Shown here piece after piece: positions 1 through 5,867 of a stretch of DNA of 7,031 nt. The stretch lies in the NCBI GenBank assembly GCA_002085205.1, contig NATF01000095.1, forward strand, positions 1 to 7,031, given 5' to 3'. A program made the position numbers and the translations under genes. How positions within the stretch are numbered: the stretch's first letter is position 1; each line of letters begins with the position of its first letter. The notes beneath the pieces are model-generated. The model worked only from the letters and a program-made list of their open reading frames with translations. It was not told the origin of the DNA and made no database searches. This DNA is from Candidatus Cloacimonas sp. 4484_275. Its GTDB lineage: Bacteria; Cloacimonadota; Cloacimonadia; Cloacimonadales; TCS61.

Positions 1-626
1 GGCACGCTTTCATCGCTTCCCCAAGCATTACCGTTTACATATTTAAATTCGTGATAATCATTGGCTGTTAATTCCAAAGTAACCGTGTACACTTCGTCTA
101 AATCCGGATCAGTCATTTCGGTGGCGCCGGGGTCCCAACCTTGAAAACTTCCGGCGAGGTGAACACCGTTTTCCGACACGGTTTGATTTTGCATATCTAC
201 TTGGAAAGTTACATTAACCGTTGGAGGCGGCTGTTCGTTAACTGTTAAAGTTCCTCTTTCGGAAGCTATATACCAATCTGTGTCACCGATATACTGGTAA
301 CGATATGTGTAATCATAATTACCTACCGTATTGACTGTCAGTGTTTGTTTGTATTCGTCATTATTACCGACATCGGTATTATAATCGGCAGCTACCCAAG
401 TCCATGTTGAATCGGGCGTTGAGCCTTGAGGTCCATATCCAACTTCGGCAGTAATTCCGGCACCTTGTCCGGGTTGATTGGTAACCCCGTCCATCCAGAC
501 CCGTCCGTAAATAAATTCCGTTGTGTCACCGGCGGTAATTTGAATGCTAAATGGCCATTGCAAATTTCCCCAACCGATAGAAGTGGAAAAAAGATTTAAG
601 CACAATAAGATACCAATAAAAATCAT
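1..626 (-). CDS. Secreted beta-sandwich / carbohydrate-binding-type protein, N-terminal part (runs off left edge)
   Basis: There are 208 codons from the ATG at 626, and the 3' end is outside the window. Residues 1-18 are a hydrophobic secretion signal (MIFIGILLCLNLFSTSIG) with no basic n-region. Residues about 21-130 form a beta-sandwich-like module rich in Gly, Trp and Tyr (GRVWMDGVT, VGYGPQGS, WTWVAADYN, NNDEY, YDYTYRYQY), a pattern I associate with extracellular multi-domain proteins. After a Pro linker (EQPPPT), residues 137-208 resemble a starch-binding/AMPK-GBD type carbohydrate-binding module (VHLAGSFQGWDP, DEVYTVTLEL, HEFKYVNG, W). The protein is probably exported and possibly surface-anchored by a C-terminal sorting domain that cannot be seen here; catalytic function is unknown. 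Six in-frame codons before the ATG read KQIGKL, which would supply the missing basic n-region, so the original start may have been lost at the junction near 640. The Shine-Dalgarno is poor. Confidence 0.8.
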   Translation of the reverse strand, partial: MIFIGILLCLNLFSTSIGWGNLQWPFSIQITAGDTTEFIYGRVWMDGVTNQPGQGAGITAEVGYGPQGSTPDSTWTWVAADYNTDVGNNDEYKQTLTVNTVGNYDYTYRYQYIGDTDWYIASERGTLTVNEQPPPTVNVTFQVDMQNQTVSENGVHLAGSFQGWDPGATEMTDPDLDEVYTVTLELTANDYHEFKYVNGNAWGSDESV

Positions 627-783
627 TAATTTTCCAATTTGTTTTAGGAACAGGTAACAAAAACGCTTTGTCGAGAAATTTTAATAATTTTTCGGAGGTA
701 GCAAATTCATCGGAAAAACTTAAAGCTGTTGCCGGTAAAATCCCCAACCACATTCTGGTAAATGCTCCCACCGATGTTTTCAA
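547..783 (-). pseudogene. Out-of-frame C-terminal remnant of the Eis-like acetyltransferase
   Basis: This frame starts at a TTG without a convincing ribosome site and is not an independent gene. From about 792 down to 634 it reads LPVLKTSVGAFTRMWLG, then ILPATALSFSDEF, KLLKFLDKAFLLPVP and NW. From memory this matches the end of the SCP2-like C-terminal domain of Eis-type GNAT proteins (pattern GxFTRxWLGxxPAxxLxxxD, then LLxxLDxxxxLPxPxxxW). It therefore belongs to the gene ending at 780, but in a different frame. The first half of the SCP2-like domain (roughly 50-60 residues) is absent between the two pieces. Beyond the Trp codon at 634-636 the frame runs on through the start of the neighbouring secreted-protein gene to a stop at 547; that tail has no family resemblance. 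Confidence 0.65.
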
Positions 784-1655
784 AACCGGAAGTTTTTTGT
801 TGAATTTTCAAATTTTGATTTTTCGGTAATTTGTTGAAAACGGAAAGGTTGTTTGAGAAAATCCTGCATTTGAATAAACGGTGGTTCTACCATGCTGATA
901 AGTCTAACTTGATCGTTAAAACTTTTGATAAGAGCAAGCAGTTCCAGAAATTGTTCTCGATTTTGGTAACTCATCCAACTTATCCAAAAGGGTCCGGTTT
1001 CGTTATTTCGCGCCGAAAACCAAATGTGATGAGTTAATTTTTTTCCTGTTTCGTCGAAATAACCCAACCCAAAACCATTGTGAACCCATTCCATTTCCGC
1101 TTTTGTTATTTTCGGATCGAAGAAATTTACTTGTCCGTGAGATGTTTTTCGTTCCAGACGAGATTTATGAATTAATTTCCAGTCTTTTAGGGTTAGTCTT
1201 TTCGGAATCCTAAAAGATGAAGTAATTTTTAATTCCGCCGGGTCAAAGGAGACTATGTGTTCATAACCGCCGGACCCGTAACCGAGTTTATTGTAAAATC
1301 CCTGTTCGAAAATGCCGAGTCCGGAAAGTACCGACCCGTTTTCGGCGCTTTTTGCTATCGCTTCCGCGGTAATTTTCGTTGCCAAACCTCGTTTTCTGGC
1401 GATTCTGCTGGTTGTTACTCCCATCACGCCGGAAAACGGTAGTTTTTCTTCTTGATATTGAATCGTTCCGGAAGAAGTCAACACCAAAAATTCTGCATTT
1501 TCATTTATTTCCGCAACAGTTGCTTCGCAAGCGGAAAGAAAAGTGTCCATCACCTTTTCTTTTCCTTTTTCCAACCAACCGACTTCTTTCCAAATTCGAT
1601 GAACGGCATTTTTATCTTTTTCTTTATCGTATGGTCTTACGATGATATTTTGCAT
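780..1655 (-). CDS. Eis-like GNAT N-acetyltransferase, C-terminal domain disrupted
   Basis: The 291-residue reading frame opens at ATG 1655, behind a good ribosome site (GGGAG, about 8 nt upstream). Residues 1-140 form the first GNAT domain. The acetyl-CoA pyrophosphate loop is VTTSRIARKRGLA (about 80-92, R-x-x-G-x-A), followed by FEQGFYNKLGYG (116-127), whose Tyr aligns with the catalytic region of Eis. Residues 141-280 are the second, degenerate GNAT-like domain (FDPAEL, HGQVNFFDP, GFGLGYFD, LTHHIWF, ISWMSYQN, EPPFIQMQDFLKQPFR). Family members run to about 380-410 residues with an SCP2-like domain. Here the frame ends soon after KSKFEN, and the rest of that domain appears in another frame just downstream. 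The family uses its C-terminal carboxylate in catalysis, so this truncated product is probably inactive. Eis proteins acetylate aminoglycosides and other amines; the substrate here is unknown. The gene lies about 40 bp after psuG and is probably co-transcribed with it. Confidence 0.8.
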   Translation of the reverse strand: MQNIIVRPYDKEKDKNAVHRIWKEVGWLEKGKEKVMDTFLSACEATVAEINENAEFLVLTSSGTIQYQEEKLPFSGVMGVTTSRIARKRGLATKITAEAIAKSAENGSVLSGLGIFEQGFYNKLGYGSGGYEHIVSFDPAELKITSSFRIPKRLTLKDWKLIHKSRLERKTSHGQVNFFDPKITKAEMEWVHNGFGLGYFDETGKKLTHHIWFSARNNETGPFWISWMSYQNREQFLELLALIKSFNDQVRLISMVEPPFIQMQDFLKQPFRFQQITEKSKFENSTKNFRF

Positions 1656-1694
1656 ATTTTATCTCCCGTTTTCTAACTTGCTTCCATTTTTTTA

Positions 1695-2426
1695 TTACAA
1701 CTTATTTTTGTTCAACGCTTTGGCAATTTCACATGCCAAACGAACATTGTTTTCCACGAGTTTGACATTGGCTTTCAGAGCTTTTCCGGTCGTTAGTTTC
1801 ACGATTTCGGAAAGCAAAAACGGAGTAACCGATTTACCGGTAATTTTTAATTTATTTGCTTTTGAAATGGCTTTTTCAATAAAGATATTCATTCTTTCAA
1901 AAGGGATTTCGTCATTTTTGGGAATAGGATTAGCGATCAACATTCCTTGCCGGAAACCGAGTTTTTTGTTGGTTTGGAAAATGTTTGCGATTTCTTGCGG
2001 CGAATTTATTTGTTCTATTTTAAGATCCGTTTTTGATGAATAAAATGCCGGGAATCGGTCGGTTCCGAAACCGTAAACCGGTACGCCGAATGTTTCCAAA
2101 ATTTCCAGAGTTTTGGGAATGTCCAAAATGGCTTTGACTCCGGCTGAGACAACAATTATCGGAGTTTGAGAAAGTTCAACGAGGTCGGCGGAAATGTCAA
2201 AAGTATTTTCCGCATTCCGATGAACTCCGCCGATTCCTCCGGTAGCAAAGATTTCTATTCCGGCAAGATGAGCGGCAATCATTGTGGCAGCTACGGTTGT
2301 GGCGCCGATTTGTTTTCGTGCAATGATTTTTGCCATATCTCTTCGAGAAACTTTTTCCACATTTTTGTCGGTTGCCAAAATCTTGATTTCGGCGTCGGAT
2401 AAACCGATTTTGATTTTTCCGTTCAT
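1695..2426 (-). CDS. psuG: Pseudouridine-5'-phosphate glycosidase, N-terminally truncated
   Basis: PsuG reversibly splits pseudouridine 5'-phosphate into uracil and ribose 5-phosphate in the cytosol. From the ATG at 2426 there are 243 residues, against about 310 in E. coli. Family blocks in order are NGKIKIGLS (2-10), KVSRRDMA (25-32), GATTVAATMIAAHLAGI (41-57), ATGGIGGVHR (61-70), DISADLVEL, SAGVKAILD with the Schiff-base-type lysine K98, FGVPVYGFGT, FPAFYS, ANPIP and a TPFLL block near the C-terminus. In the same frame, nine codons upstream of the ATG read KVEPATICL, matching the family's PATI segment; a stop (TAA, 2457-2459) closes the frame above. The first ~65 family residues are therefore missing, including the ALEST segment that carries the catalytic glutamate (E31 in E. 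coli). I see no ribosome site at the ATG. The product is very probably non-functional. It abuts the end of the RlpA homology. Confidence 0.88.
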   Translation of the reverse strand: MNGKIKIGLSDAEIKILATDKNVEKVSRRDMAKIIARKQIGATTVAATMIAAHLAGIEIFATGGIGGVHRNAENTFDISADLVELSQTPIIVVSAGVKAILDIPKTLEILETFGVPVYGFGTDRFPAFYSSKTDLKIEQINSPQEIANIFQTNKKLGFRQGMLIANPIPKNDEIPFERMNIFIEKAISKANKLKITGKSVTPFLLSEIVKLTTGKALKANVKLVENNVRLACEIAKALNKNKL

Positions 2427-2868
2427 CAGACAGATTGTAGCCGGTTCTACCTTTTTTTACGCCGATTCCGATAAGACCTATTTTTCGAGCGGCGGCAAAT
2501 GATAAATCAAGGTCTCTGCCGGCAACAAAAGGTCCGCGGTCGTTCACGCGCACAACGACGGATTTGCCGTTGCTTTCGTTAATCACTTTCAATCTTGTTC
2601 CGAACGGAAGAGTTTTGTGAGCGCAGGTCAGTTTGTTCATATCGAAAATCTCTCCGCTGGAGGTTCGTTTTCCCTGAAATTTTTTTCCGTAATAGGAAGT
2701 CATCATATAAACGATTTTTCCCTTAGTTAGTTCGTCTGCTTTGAGTTTTTTTGCATGTGTTCCGTAATTTCTTTTCCCCAATTTCGAACCGCCGGCAGTT
2801 TGATAAATTCTGTTGGAAGCACAACCGAAAACAAATAAAACAATCAAAAGAAAAATTGCTTTTTTCAA
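2197..2868 (-). CDS. rlpA: RlpA-like septal-ring lipoprotein / lytic transglycosylase, with a spurious tail
   Basis: The start is TTG at 2868, fixed by a strong AAGGAG (2875-2880) six bases upstream. Residues 1-16 are a lipoprotein signal (MKKAIFLLIVLFVFGC) with acylated Cys16. Residues about 52-139 form the double-psi beta-barrel of RlpA: TSYYGKKFQGKRTSSGE, then TCAHKTLPFGTRLKV, then VVVRVNDRGPF, then GRDLDLSFAAARKIGLIG. H84 and D110 match the catalytic His and Asp known from Pseudomonas RlpA, which cleaves peptidoglycan lacking stem peptides. Homology stops at K139 (about 2452), where the family should finish within a few residues. The remaining 84 residues are an Arg/Asn-rich shadow reading of psuG in the wrong frame, not a real domain. 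The true gene probably ended just past 2452. No SPOR domain is present, so this is a short form. Its product would be a periplasm-facing lipoprotein. Confidence 0.83.
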   Translation of the reverse strand: MKKAIFLLIVLFVFGCASNRIYQTAGGSKLGKRNYGTHAKKLKADELTKGKIVYMMTSYYGKKFQGKRTSSGEIFDMNKLTCAHKTLPFGTRLKVINESNGKSVVVRVNDRGPFVAGRDLDLSFAAARKIGLIGIGVKKGRTGYNLSDERKNQNRFIRRRNQDFGNRQKCGKSFSKRYGKNHCTKTNRRHNRSCHNDCRSSCRNRNLCYRRNRRSSSECGKYF

Positions 2869-2874
2869 TATAAA

Positions 2875-2880
2875 CTCCTT
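2875..2880 (-). promoter_or_regulatory. Ribosome binding site fixing the TTG start of the RlpA-like gene
   Basis: On the minus strand the sequence reads AAGGAG, six bases (TTTATA) before TTG at 2868. No ATG lies nearby in frame, and the TTG is followed at once by a textbook lipoprotein signal (KKAIFLLIVLF). The site therefore decides the non-ATG start. Confidence 0.75.
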
Positions 2881-2893
2881 AACTTCCTAACTC

Positions 2894-2911
2894 ATCAAGA
2901 TTCATCTTGAT
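2894..2911. repeat. Perfect 7-bp inverted repeat in the divergent intergenic region
   Basis: The arms are ATCAAGA and TCTTGAT around a TTCA loop. It lies 26 bp outside the RlpA start, in the 5' leader or promoter zone of that gene. It could be an operator half-site pair or a leader hairpin. There is no T-tract on either side, so it is not a terminator by itself. Confidence 0.5.
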
Positions 2912-2912
2912 A

Positions 2913-2931
2913 TTTCTTTTCCGAAAAGAAA
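2913..2931. repeat. Perfect 8-bp inverted repeat beside the previous one
   Basis: The arms are TTTCTTTT and AAAAGAAA around a CCG loop, starting one base after the preceding palindrome. On the plus strand it is followed by AATTTTTTC, which gives it some resemblance to an intrinsic terminator, but the stem has only one G:C pair. An operator or leader element between the divergent rlpA and peptidase genes is equally possible. Chance is not excluded in such A+T-rich DNA. Confidence 0.4.
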
Positions 2932-2993
2932 ATTTTTTCAAACATTCACCAAAACAAGTTTCGGAATATTTGCTGTCCACAAAATTTTTCGGG

Positions 2994-2999
2994 TTGACA
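2994..2999 (+). promoter_or_regulatory. Possible -35 box (TTGACA) for the peptidase/dap operon
   Basis: A perfect TTGACA sits 49 bp upstream of the peptidase ATG. No TATAAT-like element follows at 16-18 bp (the sequence there is AGTTGA or similar), so the assignment is weak. Position and orientation in the divergent gap are its main support. Confidence 0.3.
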
Positions 3000-3036
3000 G
3001 AAAAAAGATGAAAAGGAGTTGATGTGAAAAAAAGTT

Positions 3037-3042
3037 AAAGGA
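3037..3042 (+). promoter_or_regulatory. Ribosome binding site of the PepT-like peptidase
   Basis: AAAGGA lies six bases before ATG 3049 and supports that start. The stop codon of a four-codon leader frame (3024-3038) overlaps it by two bases. Confidence 0.6.
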
Positions 3043-3048
3043 CAAAAA

Positions 3049-4137
3049 ATGAAAGAAAATGTAATTGATTATTTCATTTCATTGGTGAAAATTGACAGCG
3101 AATCGAGGGATGAAAGGGAAATAGCACTGAAAATTAAAGAAGATTTAATTACTTTGGGTGCGGAAGTTAAATTTGACAATGCCAACGAAAAAACCGGCGG
3201 AAACATTGGAAATTTATATGCTTATTTTCCCGGAAAAATTGAGAAAAAACCGATATTATTTTGCGCTCATTTTGATACGGTTGTTCCCGGAAAAGGAGTT
3301 AAACCGATTATTACCGACGGAATGATTACTTCCGATAAAACTACGGTTTTGGGAGCGGACGACAAATCCGGAATTGCGGAAATAATTTATGCTATCAAAG
3401 AAATCAAAGAGCAAAATTCGGCTCATGCGCCGATTGAAGTTTTGTTTACCATTTCCGAAGAAATCGGTCTTTTGGGAGCAAAATATTTGGATTATTCGCT
3501 TATAAAGTCGAAAATCGGTTATGCTTTGGATAGTCACAAAGTGGGAGAAATAACAATTGGCGCGCCTTCTCAGAATTCAATGAAGTATGTGATTGTCGGC
3601 AAAGAGGCGCATGCGGGAGCCGAACCGGAAAACGGAATCAACGCTATTAAGATTGCCGCGGAAGCAATCGCAAAAATGCCGCTTGGCAGAATAGACGAGG
3701 AAACAACTTGTAACATCGGCGTGATTTCCGGCGGAAAAGCAACGAATATTATTCCCAATGAGGTAATAATGCACGCTGAAGCAAGAAGTCATTCTCCGGA
3801 AAAATTGGAAAAAATAACCGAACAGATGTCTGCAATTCTGCAAGAAACGGCTGCCAACTACCGACTTGAGGATTTTCAGGCAAAAGTTTTAATTGAAGTT
3901 CGGGAAGAATATCGGGCATTTCGATTGAGCGAAGATGATGAAGTCGTTCAACTTGCCAAAAGAGCCGCGGAGAAAACGGGACTCGAATTCGAAACTTCTG
4001 TGGGCGGCGGCGGAAGCGATGCCAATATTTTTAATCGAAACGGACTGAAAGTTGCCGTTGCGGGAACAGGAATGAACAGGGTTCATACGGTTCAGGAATT
4101 TATTTTGACCAAAGATTTGGAAAACGGAAAACTTTGA
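3049..4137 (+). CDS. PepT-like M20 family metallopeptidase, extreme C-terminus lost
   Basis: Cytosolic di-zinc aminopeptidase or tripeptidase-like enzyme of 362 residues, related to the PepT-like branch (TIGR01883) rather than classical PepT. Visible metal and catalytic residues are H74 and D76 (CAHFDTVVPG), D104 (LGADDKSGIAE), E137-E138 (ISEEIGLLGA), D161 (YALDSH) and H346 (GMNRVHTVQEF). Residues about 172-290 are the dimerisation or lid domain (GKEAHAG, GGKATNIIPNE), followed by GGGGSDANIFN (319-329). The start ATG has a good ribosome site. After EFILTKDLEN the frame ends with GKL and a stop. Family members usually continue for another 10-15 residues of terminal helix at this point, so the end appears cut by fusion to the dapB fragment. 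The core is complete, so activity may survive. It is the first gene of the plus-strand operon. Confidence 0.88.
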   Translation: MKENVIDYFISLVKIDSESRDEREIALKIKEDLITLGAEVKFDNANEKTGGNIGNLYAYFPGKIEKKPILFCAHFDTVVPGKGVKPIITDGMITSDKTTVLGADDKSGIAEIIYAIKEIKEQNSAHAPIEVLFTISEEIGLLGAKYLDYSLIKSKIGYALDSHKVGEITIGAPSQNSMKYVIVGKEAHAGAEPENGINAIKIAAEAIAKMPLGRIDEETTCNIGVISGGKATNIIPNEVIMHAEARSHSPEKLEKITEQMSAILQETAANYRLEDFQAKVLIEVREEYRAFRLSEDDEVVQLAKRAAEKTGLEFETSVGGGGSDANIFNRNGLKVAVAGTGMNRVHTVQEFILTKDLENGKL

Positions 4138-4751
4138 GAGATGCCGATGTTTGCATCGAATTTACGAATCCTCAGGCGGCTTTTTCCAATATAAAAAAAA
4201 TTGCCGTTTTGGGAAAAAACATGGTAATCGGCACCACCGGTTGGGACGAATATTTGACGGAAGCGGAAAATCTTGCCGCCGAAAACAAAGTGGGAATTGT
4301 TTACGGCTCCAATTTTTCTATCGGAATGAATGCTTTTTTCGAAATAACCGAATTTGCCGCCAATCTTTTTGATAAATTGACGGAATATGATGTATTCGGT
4401 TTTGAATTGCATCACAATAGAAAAGTGGATAGTCCTTCCGGAACCGCCAAAATTTTATCGGAAATTGTTTTGAAAAATATGGAAAGAAAAAATCGTTTTC
4501 AATTCGACCGAGTAAACCGTAAAATAGAAGCGGACGAATTTCATTTTGCCAGCATTCGGGCAGGAAATATTCCCGGGATTCATACAGTCGGTTTTGATTC
4601 CGAAGCGGATACGATTGAATTGAAACATACGGTTCGCAATCGTGAAGGATTGGCTTTGGGAGCGTTAAAAGCGGCGGAGTGGATAAACGGGAAAACGGGA
4701 TTTTTTAATTTTCGGGATATTTTCCGTAAAATGGTTTTGCAGGAAAAATAA
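4134..4751 (+). CDS. dapB: 4-hydroxy-tetrahydrodipicolinate reductase, N-terminally truncated
   Basis: DapB reduces 4-hydroxy-tetrahydrodipicolinate with NAD(P)H in the lysine/DAP pathway. Only 205 residues are open, against about 240-270 in the family. The frame begins in the middle of the nucleotide-binding domain (DADVCIEFTNPQAA, then VIGTTGW) and continues through SNFSIGMN to the substrate-binding signature ELHHNRKVDSPSGTA (91-105). That signature holds the catalytic His pair (93-94), Lys97 and the SGT loop. It ends normally with RAGNIPGIHTVGF, the ELKHTVRNREGLALGAL block and a final helix. The GxxGxxG dinucleotide motif and about 65 N-terminal residues are missing. The only start is a TTG overlapping the peptidase stop (TTGA), with no ribosome site of its own. 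Without the Rossmann motif the product should be inactive. The stop overlaps the dapF start (TAATG). Confidence 0.88.
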   Translation: MRDADVCIEFTNPQAAFSNIKKIAVLGKNMVIGTTGWDEYLTEAENLAAENKVGIVYGSNFSIGMNAFFEITEFAANLFDKLTEYDVFGFELHHNRKVDSPSGTAKILSEIVLKNMERKNRFQFDRVNRKIEADEFHFASIRAGNIPGIHTVGFDSEADTIELKHTVRNREGLALGALKAAEWINGKTGFFNFRDIFRKMVLQEK

Positions 4752-5545
4752 TGAAATTTGATTTTTTCAAAATGCAGGCGCAGGGAAATGATTATCTTTT
4801 CTTTGATTTTTTGGATAAAAAAATACCGGCGATTGACTTTTCCGCACTTTCACTGAAAGTTTGTGACCGTCATTTCGGAGTGGGAGCAGACGGAATTGTC
4901 TTGATTTCCGCCGATTCCGAAAATGATGCGAAAATGCGAATATTCAATGCGGACGGTTCGGAAGCGGAAATGTGCGGAACGGCTTTGCGCTGCGTTACTT
5001 CATATTTGTCGCAAAAATTAAAGAAGGCGGAAATTTCCGTTGTTACCAAAGCCGGAATCAGAGAAGGAAAATTAATTTTTGAAGGCAAAAATCCGAATGT
5101 AAAAGTTGGAATTGGAAAACCGGAAATTCTGAAGCAGGAATTGAAAGTTGAGGGATTTGTCGGCGATTGGATTTCTGTCGGAAATCCGCATTTTGTGATA
5201 TTTTTGGAAGAAGAAAATAGTGGATTCAAAAGAAATTATGCTCGCAAGTTCGGAAAAAAAATTGAGCGTAATACCTATTTTCCCGAGCGAACAAATGTAG
5301 AATTTGCACGGATTATTTCTTCCAAAACCATTGAAATTCAAATTTGGGAAAGAGGAAGCGGAGCGACTCTTGCTTGCGGAACCGGTTCGGTTGCCGCCGC
5401 TTTTGTCGGAATGAGAAGAAAACGGTTGGAAAAAAATGTGACCGTAAAAGTTCCGGGCGGAGAGGTAAAAATTTCCGTGGAGAACGGTTTCTTTTTTTTG
5501 AGCGGCGAAGTTTTCAAAGTATTTTCAGGAAAGATTGAAATATGA
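4751..5545 (+). CDS. dapF: Diaminopimelate epimerase
   Basis: DapF converts LL-diaminopimelate to meso-DAP, the precursor of lysine and of the peptidoglycan cross-link, in the cytosol without cofactor. It has 264 residues, close to the family norm, with both mirror-image halves present. N-terminal motifs are MQAQGNDYLFFD (8-19) and RHFGVGADGIVLI (40-52). The first catalytic cysteine is C75 in EMCGTALRC. The second half has SVGNPHFVIFL (142-152), FPERTNVEFA (177-186), IWERGSGATLACGTGS with catalytic C209, and PGGEVKI. The first Cys loop reads CGTALRC where most family members have CGN, a substitution beside the nucleophile. The start is ATG sharing one base with the dapB stop, with AGGA 6 bases upstream. 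It overlaps the next gene by four bases (ATGA). It is one of the intact genes in the window. Confidence 0.95.
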   Translation: MKFDFFKMQAQGNDYLFFDFLDKKIPAIDFSALSLKVCDRHFGVGADGIVLISADSENDAKMRIFNADGSEAEMCGTALRCVTSYLSQKLKKAEISVVTKAGIREGKLIFEGKNPNVKVGIGKPEILKQELKVEGFVGDWISVGNPHFVIFLEEENSGFKRNYARKFGKKIERNTYFPERTNVEFARIISSKTIEIQIWERGSGATLACGTGSVAAAFVGMRRKRLEKNVTVKVPGGEVKISVENGFFFLSGEVFKVFSGKIEI

Positions 5546-5865
5546 AAAAAACAATAATTATTGTGATTTTGTTGGCTCTTCATTTTTCTATTTCCGCTCG
5601 AACCGATTGGTTGGGAAAAGACAAAGTGATGCATTTTGCCGGAAGCGCTTTTATCACTTATTGGAATTACGGAGTCAGCAGAGATATTATGGGAAATTCA
5701 AAGAAAGAGAGCATTTATTTTTCCGTGAGCGTTACCTCGATTTTGGGATTTGGAAAGGAAACAAGCGATAAATTTTTGAAAAAAACGAAATTTAGCTGGA
5801 AAGATATTGTTTATGACATTGCCGGAATTTCTGCCGGTTTGATTATCATTAATAATTCGAGGTGA
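5542..5865 (+). CDS. DUF2279/YfiM-like small secreted or membrane protein
   Basis: This is a 107-residue protein with an N-terminal hydrophobic signal (KKTIIIVILLALHFSISA), probably a cleaved signal peptide as no lipobox Cys is present. The mature part carries the YfiM/DUF2279 pattern: DWLGKDKVMHFAGSAFIT (22-39), a glycine-rich GFGKETSDKF segment (69-78), SWKDIVYDIAGISAGL (85-100), and a short tail. Conserved D27, H31, K72-E73, D77, D88 and D92 suggest a polar cluster at the membrane face. The function of this family is not established. The start overlaps the dapF stop (ATGA), and an AGGAAAG lies 9 bases upstream of the start codon. The stop lies two bases before the rodZ ATG, so coupling to both neighbours is likely and suggests an envelope role. 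The assignment is from remembered pattern only. Confidence 0.75.
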   Translation: MKKTIIIVILLALHFSISARTDWLGKDKVMHFAGSAFITYWNYGVSRDIMGNSKKESIYFSVSVTSILGFGKETSDKFLKKTKFSWKDIVYDIAGISAGLIIINNSR

Positions 5866-5867
5866 AA

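Noticed and set aside
831..1037. Plus-strand frames over 831-1676 as small genes
   Set aside because: They are antisense shadows of the acetyltransferase gene, without ribosome sites or family resemblance.
2197..2451. Arg/Asn/Cys-rich C-terminal extension of the RlpA-like protein as a new nucleic-acid-binding domain
   Set aside because: It is exactly the psuG coding sequence read in another frame; RlpA homology ends where psuG homology begins.
2440..2465. Programmed ribosomal frameshift at the seven-A run joining RlpA to PsuG
   Set aside because: A shift would join the frames but could not supply the ~65 missing PsuG residues, and an RlpA-PsuG fusion would put a cytosolic enzyme on a lipoprotein.
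3256..4086. Minus-strand frames inside the peptidase gene
   Set aside because: They are shadows of a clearly conserved M20 peptidase; low-complexity, Phe/Asn/Arg-rich translations.
4870..5341. Minus-strand frames across dapF
   Set aside because: Antisense shadows of an intact and well conserved dapF.
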